Origin: Acidimicrobiia bacterium | GTDB lineage: Bacteria; Actinomycetota; Acidimicrobiia; Spongiisociales; UBA5794 | Assembly: GCA_024762335.1 (NCBI GenBank) | Contig: JANTHO010000024.1 | Span: 1 to 34,909, forward strand | DNA length: 34,909 nt | Direction: 5' to 3' | Shown: positions 25,288 to 32,835 of the stretch, piece after piece | Layout: each line of letters begins with the position of its first letter | Numbering within the stretch: the first letter of the stretch is position 1 | Position numbers and translations under genes: made by a program | The notes under the pieces: generated by a model | What the model was told of the DNA's origin: nothing | What the model saw: only the letters and a program-made list of their open reading frames with translations | Databases searched by the model: none

Positions 25288-25740
25288 ATGTCTGCGCTCG
25301 ACGAGCTCTACCGCCAGGTCATCCTCGACCACTATCGCAGCCCTCGACACCGGGGTTCGCTGAAAGGTCCTCATATTCACGCGGAGGGCCTGAATCCGTC
25401 GTGCGGCGACGAGTTTTCCATCGACCTGATCATCAATGACGGCGTGATCGCCGACGTGGCAACCCAGGGGCAGGGATGCTCGATCTCCCAGGCTTCCGGA
25501 TCGATGATGACCGAGGCGATCATCGGGCACACGCCCGATGAAGCGCGGGCGCTGACGGATACGTTCAAGCGCATGATGGGCATCGAGGAGGGCGAGAGCC
25601 CGCTGGATCCGGAGAAACCGGGATCCGTTCTCGGGGATCTCGAAGCGCTGCAGGGTGTCAAGAAGTTTCCCGTGCGGATCAAGTGCGCCGACCTCCCCTG
25701 GACGACCCTCGCCGACGCCCTCGACCGCTCCGACGCGTAG
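25288..25740 (+). CDS. sufU: SufU, zinc-dependent sulfurtransferase
   Basis: Accepts persulfide sulfur from SufS and hands it to the SufBCD scaffold. The 150-residue protein has the four zinc ligands of SufU: Cys39 and Asp41 in NPSCGDE, Cys64 in GQGCSIS and Cys133 in RIKCADLPW. The inserted segment between the second and third cysteine sites (GIEEGESPLD) separates SufU from IscU. TATCGT lies 9 bases before the ATG, so it may also have its own promoter; a broken palindrome, GGGAACG with CGTTTCCC, spans this stretch. Confidence 0.94.
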   Translation: MSALDELYRQVILDHYRSPRHRGSLKGPHIHAEGLNPSCGDEFSIDLIINDGVIADVATQGQGCSISQASGSMMTEAIIGHTPDEARALTDTFKRMMGIEEGESPLDPEKPGSVLGDLEALQGVKKFPVRIKCADLPWTTLADALDRSDA

Positions 25741-25754
25741 CCGACGTTCGCCAC

Positions 25755-25769
25755 CCCGGAGAATCCGGG
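25755..25769. other. Short hairpin between sufU and the nicotinamidase gene
   Basis: CCCGGA, loop GAA, TCCGGG: a 6-bp perfect stem 15 bases after the sufU stop. No T-run follows, so a terminator role is only possible. Confidence 0.3.
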
Positions 25770-25805
25770 CGAGTCACAGCAGTGGGGCGCCGCCGTGTCG
25801 GGCGA

Positions 25806-25811
25806 TAGACT
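25806..25811 (+). promoter_or_regulatory. Candidate -10 box for the nicotinamidase gene
   Basis: TAGACT, then TGGTCC, then the ATG at 25818. No ribosome-binding site is present. Confidence 0.45.
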
Positions 25812-25817
25812 TGGTCC

Positions 25818-26399
25818 ATGGAATACACGCCTCAGACCGCACTCATCATCGTCGACGTTCAGAACGACTTCGCCGATCCGAAGGGGTCGCTCTACGTCGA
25901 CGGCGGAGAAGACACGATCCCGTTCATCAACGAGCAGATCGAGGGCGCCCGTCGGTCGGGTGCCGCCGTCGTCTATACCCGGGACTGGCACCCCGAGTCG
26001 ACACCGCACTTCGCCAAGGACGGGGGAATATGGCCGGTGCACTGCGTCGCCGACACGTGGGGCTCCGAGTTCCACCCCGGCCTCGTCGTCGAGGGACCGG
26101 AGATCAGGAAGGGCACCGGAGGTGAAGACGGCTACTCGGGTTTCACCGTGCGCGACCCGGTTACCGGTGAAGAGACGTCGACCGGCCTCGAACGCTTCCT
26201 CCGTGATCGCGACATCACCAACGTCGCGGTGTTGGGCCTCGCGACCGACTACTGCGTGAAGGAGACCGCGCTCGACGCCGGCCGACTCGGGTTCAGAACA
26301 ACCCTCCTTGCCGACGGCATCCGTGCGGTCAACCTCTCCCCCGGAGATGGAGCGCGAGCGATAGCCGAGTTGGTATCTGCCGGCGTGATCGTCGAGTAG
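25818..26399 (+). CDS. pncA: Nicotinamidase
   Basis: Hydrolyses nicotinamide to nicotinate in NAD salvage. The 193-residue protein carries the catalytic triad Asp13 (IVDVQNDF), Lys98 (EIRKGT) and Cys146 (ATDYCVKET), and the metal-binding set Asp56, His58 and His64 in RDWHPESTPHF. The metal set distinguishes nicotinamidases from general isochorismatase-like hydrolases. Nicotinate phosphoribosyltransferase, the next step, is encoded 1.1 kb downstream on the other strand, and a nicotinamide-releasing sirtuin at 6673. Its start has TAGACT 6 bases upstream and no ribosome-binding site. Confidence 0.93.
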   Translation: MEYTPQTALIIVDVQNDFADPKGSLYVDGGEDTIPFINEQIEGARRSGAAVVYTRDWHPESTPHFAKDGGIWPVHCVADTWGSEFHPGLVVEGPEIRKGTGGEDGYSGFTVRDPVTGEETSTGLERFLRDRDITNVAVLGLATDYCVKETALDAGRLGFRTTLLADGIRAVNLSPGDGARAIAELVSAGVIVE

Positions 26400-26414
26400 C
26401 AACGTCTGCTTTCG

Positions 26415-26975
26415 TCATGTGAGCGATGCGACGGTCTCTGTGAGCCACGCCCTGGTGATCGGCATCCGCCGGACCATCACGCGAAACCAGACGGCGGCCG
26501 CGACCTGTTCGACGATCTGATCAACATCGGTCGACGGTGGAAGCTCCCCCCGATCGATACCGCGTCGGACGACGAGCCCTGCATCGGCGAACCGCTCCGA
26601 CCAGAAGCCATCTGCCAGCTTCCGGATCCGGGCGGATTGCGGCTCTGCGACCGCCGCCGCGGCCACCGCCCGGCCGACGGGATCCGCGATCACCGCGCCG
26701 ATCGCGAGCCCGAGCGCCACGAGATCACTGCGCACGTCGCCTGTGTCCGGCACCGGAATTCCCCTGCTACCGTGATCGATCAGCGCCTCGAGGATCACGT
26801 CCTCTGCGGATCCCCATCGCCGGTAGATCGTGGTCTTGTGCACACCCGAAGCCTCGGCGATGCGCTCGACGCTGGCCGAGGCCCACCCCTCCTCACCTAC
26901 GACGGCGAGTGCAGCGTCGAACACGGAACGACGAACACGAGCACTCCGTCCTCCCGGTCGTTGTTTCGGTTCCAT
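26415..26975 (-). CDS. TetR-family transcriptional regulator
   Basis: A 186-residue repressor-type protein. The N-terminal helix-turn-helix (about 16-62) contains SVERIAEASGVHKTTIYRRW, the canonical TetR recognition unit. The C-terminal helical domain is of the kind that binds a small ligand and dimerises; its ligand is unknown. It is divergent from an SRPBCC-domain gene, and two similar palindromes lie in the spacer, so it most likely represses itself and that gene. TAAGGT is 6 bases before the ATG with no ribosome-binding site, consistent with a leaderless message. Confidence 0.92.
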   Translation of the reverse strand: MEPKQRPGGRSARVRRSVFDAALAVVGEEGWASASVERIAEASGVHKTTIYRRWGSAEDVILEALIDHGSRGIPVPDTGDVRSDLVALGLAIGAVIADPVGRAVAAAAVAEPQSARIRKLADGFWSERFADAGLVVRRGIDRGELPPSTDVDQIVEQVAAAVWFRVMVRRMPITRAWLTETVASLT

Positions 26976-26981
26976 GACGTT

Positions 26982-26987
26982 ACCTTA
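26982..26987 (-). promoter_or_regulatory. Candidate -10 box for the TetR gene
   Basis: Minus-strand TAAGGT, then AACGTC, then the ATG at 26975. The first palindrome begins 3 bases upstream of this box. Confidence 0.4.
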
Positions 26988-26989
26988 CT

Positions 26990-27004
26990 GCAACAGATGG
27001 TTGC
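26990..27004. promoter_or_regulatory. Putative TetR operator 1
   Basis: GCAAC-AGATG-GTTGC, a perfect 5-bp-arm palindrome. It lies directly upstream of both candidate -10 boxes (26982-26987 minus, 27007-27012 plus), so binding here would block both promoters. Confidence 0.6.
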
Positions 27005-27006
27005 GT

Positions 27007-27012
27007 TATGAT
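27007..27012 (+). promoter_or_regulatory. Candidate -10 box for the SRPBCC gene
   Basis: TATGAT, one mismatch from TATAAT, 48 bases before the ATG at 27061. It begins 2 bases after operator 1. A leader of about 40 bases with AGGAGAG near the start codon would follow, so this gene is not leaderless. Confidence 0.5.
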
Positions 27013-27032
27013 GTTCGACCGCCTACTCTAAC

Positions 27033-27047
27033 ACAACGATATGTTGC
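27033..27047. promoter_or_regulatory. Putative TetR operator 2
   Basis: ACAAC-GATAT-GTTGC shares the CAAC-N5-GTTGCG pattern with operator 1. Their centres are 43 bases apart, about four helical turns. It would lie in the leader of the SRPBCC message. Confidence 0.55.
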
Positions 27048-27060
27048 GATAGGAGAGACA

Positions 27061-27495
27061 ATGCGGAGGATCGAGACTGAAATCCAGATCGACGGAACGA
27101 CCGGAGCCGTGTGGAATGTCCTCATGGATTTCGCCGCTTACCCCGAATGGAACCCGTTCGTTCGCGAGATCAGCGGCACGCCGGTCGAAGGGGAGCAGCT
27201 CACGATTCGGCTCCAGGCACCAGGTCACAAGGCGATGACGATGACACCGCGTGTGACGATCGCCGAATCCGGGCACAGCTTCTCATGGCTCGGCAAGCTC
27301 TGGATCAAGGGGCTGTTCGACGGCCACCACCACTTCCGCATCCGGGAGCAGTCCGACGGATCGGTTCTGTTCACGCAGTCCGAAGACTTCGCCGGCCTTC
27401 TTGCACCGGTCCTCATGAAGACCATCGGGGAGGAGACTCGGGACGGGTTCGAACTCATGAACGACGCTCTCAAGCGTCGCGTCGAACGCGGTTAG
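27061..27495 (+). CDS. SRPBCC/START-like lipid- or ligand-binding protein
   Basis: A 144-residue single-domain protein with the helix-grip pattern: an N-terminal strand (IETEIQIDGTTGAVWNVL), then FAAYPEWNPFVREISG, which is the hallmark of the polyketide cyclase/SRPBCC group, beta strands in the middle, and a long C-terminal helix from about 119 to the end. These proteins bind hydrophobic ligands in a central cavity; the ligand here is unknown, and no catalytic residue is evident. It has a good ribosome-binding site (AGGAGAG). The divergent TetR gene and the shared operators suggest that it is induced by the TetR ligand. Its stop codon overlaps the stop of the convergent phosphoribosyltransferase gene. 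Confidence 0.88.
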   Translation: MRRIETEIQIDGTTGAVWNVLMDFAAYPEWNPFVREISGTPVEGEQLTIRLQAPGHKAMTMTPRVTIAESGHSFSWLGKLWIKGLFDGHHHFRIREQSDGSVLFTQSEDFAGLLAPVLMKTIGEETRDGFELMNDALKRRVERG

Positions 27496-29036
27496 CCGCC
27501 CGAACGCTCCTGTTCGATCAGATCACGCTGGAGCCGCTTGACCGATCCGGTAAGCGACACGTGATAGACGTGGGGATTGACGAGCCTGCGAACACCGGGA
27601 TCGAGCCGGTCGAGATCTGCAAGCCTGCGCTCCCGCATCTCGTCGAGGGAAGCATCAGGGAGAAGCCTCTGCCCCCGCCGGTATACCGGTACCACCAACT
27701 CTTCGATGTTCTCGATGTTGTCGACGGATCGCATGATGCCCTCTCGATGCGGGTGATACAGGTCGAGGTCGTCCCCGGATGACAGGTCTTCGTCCCCACC
27801 GGACACGACATCGGCCGTCGCGAGCCCGCGATCGTCGTAGACCCGCCACACACGCTTGTCACCCGGGATCGGCATCTTCTCCGGAGTGTCCGAGATCTTC
27901 ATCGCCGGGACCCACTCGTCAGCGCCATCGATCGCGACCAGTTTGTAGACTCCCCCGAGCGACGGGAATCCATGCGACGTTACGAGCCGGGTTCCGACGC
28001 CGTATGTCAGCCGATGCAGGACCGCATCGCCGTCGACGCCGTACCGGGGCGCCTCCTCGATGATTTGGGCCCGAATCTGCCACATGGCGAGTTCGTCGAG
28101 TTCCGACGACAGGACGATCCGGGCCTCTGGGAACCCTCCGTCGTCGAGCATCCGCGCAGCCCGAACGGCAAGGTGTGCGAGATCGCCGGAGTCCAGGCGG
28201 ATCCCCACCGGTTCATGTCCGGACTCCCGCAACTCCCTGAAGACCGTGAGGGCGTTGGGAATACCGCTTTCGAGCGTGTTGATCGTGTCGACGAGCAGGA
28301 CGCACTCATCGGGGTAGGTCTCAGCGTATGCTCGAAACGCCCCGATCTCCCCCTCGCCCATCGCCATGAAGAGCTGGACCATGGAGTGGGCGTGGGTTCC
28401 CTGCGGATCGATGCCCACCGCGTGGGAGACGCCGACGTTGCTCGACGCGTCGGCACCACCGATCAACGCCGCACGGGTTCCAGCGTTCGTCCCGGTATCG
28501 GGACCCCGGCGCATCCCGAACTCGAGCACCGGTCCTCCTGCGGCGGATTCGGCCACGCGTGACGCCTTCGTCGCAACGAGCGTCTGATAATTGAGGTGAT
28601 TGAGGAACGACGTCTCGAGAATCTGAGCGATCGCGAGCGGACCCTCAACGATGGCTATCGGAGCGTGCCGGTGGACAATTCGCCCCTCGGGTACAGCCCG
28701 GATGGACACACCCCCGAAGCCGCCGGTCCCGGCGAGCCACCCGAGGAACCCCTCGTCGAACCGGCGCCGGCCGCTCGCACACCGTTGGGAACGGAGCCGA
28801 TCGAGATCCTCGTCACGGATCCGTGTCGCATCGATCCAATCGAGCAGCCACTCGAGACCGGCGAACACCGCGTAACCGGCCTGATGTCGTCCGTAATCTG
28901 GATAGCGCCGGAAGAAGTAGTCGAACTGTGCCGTTCGCTCGTGAAGTCCGCGCTTCCAATACAGCTGCGCCATCGTGAGCTGGTACTGATCGGTGAATAG
29001 AAAGCCTTCAGTCAGATCGCGACGTTGTCTCGGCAT
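27492..29036 (-). CDS. pncB: Nicotinate phosphoribosyltransferase
   Basis: Joins nicotinate with phosphoribosyl pyrophosphate to give nicotinate mononucleotide. The 514-residue protein starts with the typical LTEGFLFTDQYQLTMAQLYW, continues with NYQTLVATKASRVAESAAG, EFGMRRGPD and GTHAHSMVQLF (the phosphorylated-His region of the family), then VGIRLDSGDLAHLA and YGVGTRLVTS. It follows nicotinamidase in the salvage route. The start is taken as ATG 29036, with TATCGT 7 bases upstream; GTG at 29045 would add three residues. Convergent with the SRPBCC gene: the stop codons overlap. Confidence 0.94.
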   Translation of the reverse strand: MPRQRRDLTEGFLFTDQYQLTMAQLYWKRGLHERTAQFDYFFRRYPDYGRHQAGYAVFAGLEWLLDWIDATRIRDEDLDRLRSQRCASGRRRFDEGFLGWLAGTGGFGGVSIRAVPEGRIVHRHAPIAIVEGPLAIAQILETSFLNHLNYQTLVATKASRVAESAAGGPVLEFGMRRGPDTGTNAGTRAALIGGADASSNVGVSHAVGIDPQGTHAHSMVQLFMAMGEGEIGAFRAYAETYPDECVLLVDTINTLESGIPNALTVFRELRESGHEPVGIRLDSGDLAHLAVRAARMLDDGGFPEARIVLSSELDELAMWQIRAQIIEEAPRYGVDGDAVLHRLTYGVGTRLVTSHGFPSLGGVYKLVAIDGADEWVPAMKISDTPEKMPIPGDKRVWRVYDDRGLATADVVSGGDEDLSSGDDLDLYHPHREGIMRSVDNIENIEELVVPVYRRGQRLLPDASLDEMRERRLADLDRLDPGVRRLVNPHVYHVSLTGSVKRLQRDLIEQERSGG

Positions 29037-29043
29037 ACAGCCC

Positions 29044-29049
29044 ACGATA
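29044..29049 (-). promoter_or_regulatory. Candidate -10 box for pncB
   Basis: Minus-strand TATCGT, then GGGCTGT, then the ATG at 29036. No strong ribosome-binding site is present. The remaining spacer to 29200 holds no other clear signal apart from TACAGT at 29146, a possible -10 box for the signalling operon. Confidence 0.4.
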
Positions 29050-29200
29050 GGCGTCGGCCGGCTCGCGCGTTGAACTACGTTCGCTGGTTCACTCCCGGAA
29101 GTGTCGATCCGGGGATTCTCTCCGGCCGCTGGATCACGGACACGCTACAGTTTCCGGCTGGGAGAACCCGTACCCGATACGACGACGAGGCACGCCCATT

Positions 29201-31342
29201 GTGAAGAACATCTCGGTGGCTACACGCATTGCTGTTGCCATCATGCTCGTGGTCGTCACCGCCCTCACGGTCACCTACGTGTTCGGTTCAGACAGTCTCG
29301 ATCGGCTGTCGCAGACCGGAGTGGATGTTCGTTTCGAGGCAACCCGGGCCGGCAAGGTCGACGAGGTGACCCGGTTCATCAAGTCGATTGAACGGGCGAC
29401 CGCCCAGCTCGCAGCGTCACCGATGACCGTTGAAGCAACAACTCGATTCACCCAGGCCTATGGGAATCTCCCGACAACGAAGAGCGAGTCGTCACGCCGG
29501 ACCGCTATCGACACGCTTGTTCCGATCTATCGTGACGAGTACCTGCCCTCGCTCGTTGAGGCGAGAGGACGCCAGGTCGAACTTGCCTCGGTCATACCGG
29601 CCACCGACGAGGCTATCTACCTTCAGACAGCCTACTTCGGCGCCGCCGCCACGATCGGCGTCGGCCCGGAGGACATCGACGATGCGCTCGATGGAAGCGA
29701 CTGGACCGCCGTGCATCAGGAATTCAATCCGACCTACCGCGAAACCGCCGACGAACTCGGGCTCTCGGATGTCTACATCATCGACGCTGCGACGGACGCG
29801 ATCGTCTACTCGGTCGCGAAGAACACCGACTTCGCCACGAGCCTCGAGCTCGGCCCGGTGAGCGGAAGCACGCTCGCAACCATGGTCCGTCTGATCCGAC
29901 AGTCTCCGGAAGCAGGAATGATCGCCGTCGTCGACTTCGCCCGATACAACCCGGACCTCGCCGCTCCGATGGCGTTCTTCGGCAGCCCGATCTTCGACGG
30001 TGACCGGTTCATCGGCGTGCTGGCCACGAAGATCTCGACGAACGAGACCAATCGCATCATGACGAACGACGCCGACTGGCCCTCGATTGGCCTCGGACAG
30101 ACGGGGGAAGCGTTCATCGTCGGTTCTGATGGGCGGTTTCGATCCGACTCGCGCCTCTTCGTCGAGAACCCGGACGCCTACTTCGAGGAGGCGATCGAGG
30201 CCGGGACGCTTGATTCCGGAGACGTCTCAGGTGTCTTGAGCTCCGGAACGACCGCCTTGTTCCAACGGATGGATCTCGCGACCCTCGAAGCCGTACAGAA
30301 GGTTGATGGTGACGTCGTAGAGACGACGAGCTATCTCGCAAAGCCTGCCTTCACGACCGTCGAAGAGGTCGACATCGACGGTCTCGACTGGCTGGTCGTC
30401 GTTCAGGCGGCACGAAATGAGGTCGACGGCCTTCGAGGCGGTGCCGGCACAGCCACCGGCGTCACCATCGTGATGTTCGTTCTCATCCTCACGTTCGTCG
30501 CGGTGGTCTGGGCATCCCGCTTCGTACGACCCGTCAGGGCGCTGACGCTCCGACTTCGATCTCTCACCCGACACGAGGACAGAGCACCGGCGTCCTCGAC
30601 GACGGTCCAGGACGGGGCCGTGACACGCGAGTACGCCGAGCTCGCCGACGGAATCGAAAGCATGATCGACGGTCTCGCCGAAAGAGAACGGATTCTCGAC
30701 GAAACCGAAACGGAACGCCGAGAGCTTATCCGTCGGTTCCTTCCGGCCGAGGTCGTTCGGAGGCTCGAGGCCGGCGAGCGCGACCTGGTGGAACGGATCC
30801 CCAACGCCACAGTCGTTGCGATCGTTTTGGGAGGTCTCGGAACGCTCAGAGAAGACGACTCGATTGCCGACATTCGCTCCCGTCTCGATGCCTCGATCGA
30901 GACGTTCGACGACATTGCCGGCCGCTACGGGTTGGACCGGGTGAAGATCATCGGTGACACGTACTACGCGGTGTGCGGACTCACCCGCCCCTACCTCGAC
31001 CATGCCCCGAGATCAATCGAATTCGCGATCGAAGCGCTGCGCACGTTCGACTGGTCCGATACGGATGTTGAACGACTGGACCTCTCGATCGGTGTCGCGA
31101 GCGGACCGATCACCGCAGGATTGGCAGGCCGTCATCACTTGCTCTTCGACACATGGGGAGTGACCGTCACTGAGGCCGGATTCCTCGCGAGAGCCGCGCG
31201 GCCGGGAACGATCGTCGTCTCCCCTTCGGTGAGGAACCAACTGCCAGACGATATCGAAGCGATCGAGTTCGCCGACGCTCCTGAGGCCCTGGAAGCGTGG
31301 CAGATCGTGCCCGCCCGTGACGCAGAGGATGCCCCGACATGA
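29201..31342 (+). CDS. Membrane receptor with sensor domain and degenerate class III cyclase domain
   Basis: A 713-residue receptor. TM1 is at about 8-28. A large outer sensor domain (about 30-415, probably double-Cache-like) carries IVYSVAKNTDFATSL (201-215), and TM2 is at about 420-438. A HAMP-like stretch and coiled coil lead to RRFLPAEVVRRLEAGE, the usual lead-in to a cyclase domain (about 535-700). The domain keeps Lys582 and Asp586 in VKIIGDTYYAVCG and Asp650 in FDTWG. However, the first metal Asp is Val542, and the transition-state Asn and Arg are Thr657 and Phe661. Cyclase activity is therefore unlikely, and it may act as a pseudoenzyme. Starts at GTG 29201 with a distant GAGG. It overlaps the channel gene by 4 bases (ATGA). 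Confidence 0.88.
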   Translation: MKNISVATRIAVAIMLVVVTALTVTYVFGSDSLDRLSQTGVDVRFEATRAGKVDEVTRFIKSIERATAQLAASPMTVEATTRFTQAYGNLPTTKSESSRRTAIDTLVPIYRDEYLPSLVEARGRQVELASVIPATDEAIYLQTAYFGAAATIGVGPEDIDDALDGSDWTAVHQEFNPTYRETADELGLSDVYIIDAATDAIVYSVAKNTDFATSLELGPVSGSTLATMVRLIRQSPEAGMIAVVDFARYNPDLAAPMAFFGSPIFDGDRFIGVLATKISTNETNRIMTNDADWPSIGLGQTGEAFIVGSDGRFRSDSRLFVENPDAYFEEAIEAGTLDSGDVSGVLSSGTTALFQRMDLATLEAVQKVDGDVVETTSYLAKPAFTTVEEVDIDGLDWLVVVQAARNEVDGLRGGAGTATGVTIVMFVLILTFVAVVWASRFVRPVRALTLRLRSLTRHEDRAPASSTTVQDGAVTREYAELADGIESMIDGLAERERILDETETERRELIRRFLPAEVVRRLEAGERDLVERIPNATVVAIVLGGLGTLREDDSIADIRSRLDASIETFDDIAGRYGLDRVKIIGDTYYAVCGLTRPYLDHAPRSIEFAIEALRTFDWSDTDVERLDLSIGVASGPITAGLAGRHHLLFDTWGVTVTEAGFLARAARPGTIVVSPSVRNQLPDDIEAIEFADAPEALEAWQIVPARDAEDAPT

Positions 31343-32835
31343 TGCTCATCGCGGCTATCGGGACGATCGCGTGGACCGCCGCGTTCGTGATAATCGCCCC
31401 TCTCGTCATCATCGGTGCCGGAGAGCTGGAAGGTCGCCTCACCTATCGCGACTCACCGTTCGTTCCGGCGGCCTCGATCCTCCGCACCTGGGTTCTTCCC
31501 CTCCTGGCGATTCTCGTGGTGGCCGGGGGGTTCCTGGGTTTCGACTCGCTCGCCGTTCGCCTGGTCGGGACCGCTCTCGTCATCGCCATAACCGCCGACC
31601 TGATCGTCATTCTGGCCGTCTTCGTCCGCATGCTCAAAGCCCGTGGGGCCCAAGACGCTCGCAGGCAGGTCCCCCGGCTTCTCTTGGCGATGCCGCGCAT
31701 CTTGCTCATCCTCCTCGCCGGATGGATCCTCCTGACCGGAGTTTGGAGCGTCGATCTCACTTCGCTGTTCGCCACGCTCGGCGTGTCGACGCTGATCGTA
31801 TCGGTCGCTCTCCAGGACACCCTCAGTGGCATCGCCTCGGGGTTTCTCCTCATGCTCGACCGGCCGTTCCAGCCCGGCGACTGGATCAACGCCGAAACCG
31901 TCGAAGGGCGTGTTGTCGACACGAACTGGAGAAGCACCAGGATCCAGGACAGGGACGGCGACCTGATCGTGGTTCCGAACGGCCAGTTGGCGGGGGCCAC
32001 GATCACCAACTACGACGAGCCGAAGCAGTTGCACCGCATCGTGATCCCCGTTCAGGTGGCATTCGTCAACCCGCCCACCGTTGCGAAGAGCATGCTTCTC
32101 GACGCTGCCCGGGCGACACCGGGGGTACTGTCCGATCCGGGTCCGGCGATCCGCGTCGTCCAAGTCGACGATCCACTCATGGGATATGAGGCCGATCTGT
32201 GGGTCGACGACTACGCCATCGTGCCGAGGGTCTCGAGCGACTTCCGCTCGCTGGTTTGGTACATGTCGGAGCGCCAGGGAGTGCCGCTCCCGAGTCCGGC
32301 CTTCGATCTCTACACGTATGACGGTCTCCAGGTTGCCGAAGCGGCCAAACCCGACCCGGCCACGGTGCGGCGACGGCTGATCAAGTCCCCGCTCTTCGCA
32401 CAGCTGGGCGATGGCGACATGGATCGTCTGTCCTCCGCTGCACTTCCCGCACGGTTCGCGGCAGGCGAGGCCATCGTCACAGCGGGTCGCGATCAGTCGA
32501 GCCTGTTCGTCCTGTGGTCGGGGCGTGCACGTCTCGAAGCCGTCGATGACGGCGGCGTCTCCCACGACATCGCCGATCTTGGGCCAGGCGATGTCTGCGG
32601 TGTCGTTACGGCTTCCCCCGATTGGCCGGTGCTGCCCCGAACCGTCGCCGTGACCGATTGTGAGGTGACCGTCATCAACCTCGACACATCGGGCACGATT
32701 ATCAGCAAGAACGCCGGCCTCGCCAACGCCCTCAACCAGATTGCGAATCGACGTTCCCGGAGGATCGAGCGGCTGATCGCAGATCTCACGGCCCCCGGCT
32801 CGGAGTCAAACGATGATGAGGACGGTGGATCGTGA
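31339..32835 (+). CDS. MscS-type channel with C-terminal cyclic-nucleotide-binding-like domain
   Basis: A 498-residue channel. Five hydrophobic segments lie at about 2-26, 48-66, 75-97, 114-135 and 141-172. The last is the MscS pore helix, GVSTLIVSVALQDTLSGIAS, followed by FLLMLDRPFQPGDWI and the beta domain (IVVPNGQLAGATITNY). Residues about 345-480 resemble a cyclic-nucleotide-binding domain (SPLFAQLGDGDMDRLS, FAAGEAIVTAGRDQSSLFVLWSG). In the phosphate-binding cassette the usual Gly-Glu is Gly421-Val422, while Arg434 (LPRTVAV) is kept, so nucleotide binding is doubtful. Related bacterial channels (bCNG) are gated by cyclic nucleotides. It overlaps the receptor genes on both sides by 4 bases, so the three proteins are probably made together and may form one complex. 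Confidence 0.9.
   Translation: MMLIAAIGTIAWTAAFVIIAPLVIIGAGELEGRLTYRDSPFVPAASILRTWVLPLLAILVVAGGFLGFDSLAVRLVGTALVIAITADLIVILAVFVRMLKARGAQDARRQVPRLLLAMPRILLILLAGWILLTGVWSVDLTSLFATLGVSTLIVSVALQDTLSGIASGFLLMLDRPFQPGDWINAETVEGRVVDTNWRSTRIQDRDGDLIVVPNGQLAGATITNYDEPKQLHRIVIPVQVAFVNPPTVAKSMLLDAARATPGVLSDPGPAIRVVQVDDPLMGYEADLWVDDYAIVPRVSSDFRSLVWYMSERQGVPLPSPAFDLYTYDGLQVAEAAKPDPATVRRRLIKSPLFAQLGDGDMDRLSSAALPARFAAGEAIVTAGRDQSSLFVLWSGRARLEAVDDGGVSHDIADLGPGDVCGVVTASPDWPVLPRTVAVTDCEVTVINLDTSGTIISKNAGLANALNQIANRRSRRIERLIADLTAPGSESNDDEDGGS

Noticed and set aside
25755-25769. Intrinsic terminator after sufU
   Set aside because: Short stem without a T-run; kept only as a hairpin.
29201-31342. Active adenylate cyclase
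   Set aside because: The family fold is clear, but one metal Asp and the Asn/Arg pair are missing, so activity cannot be claimed.
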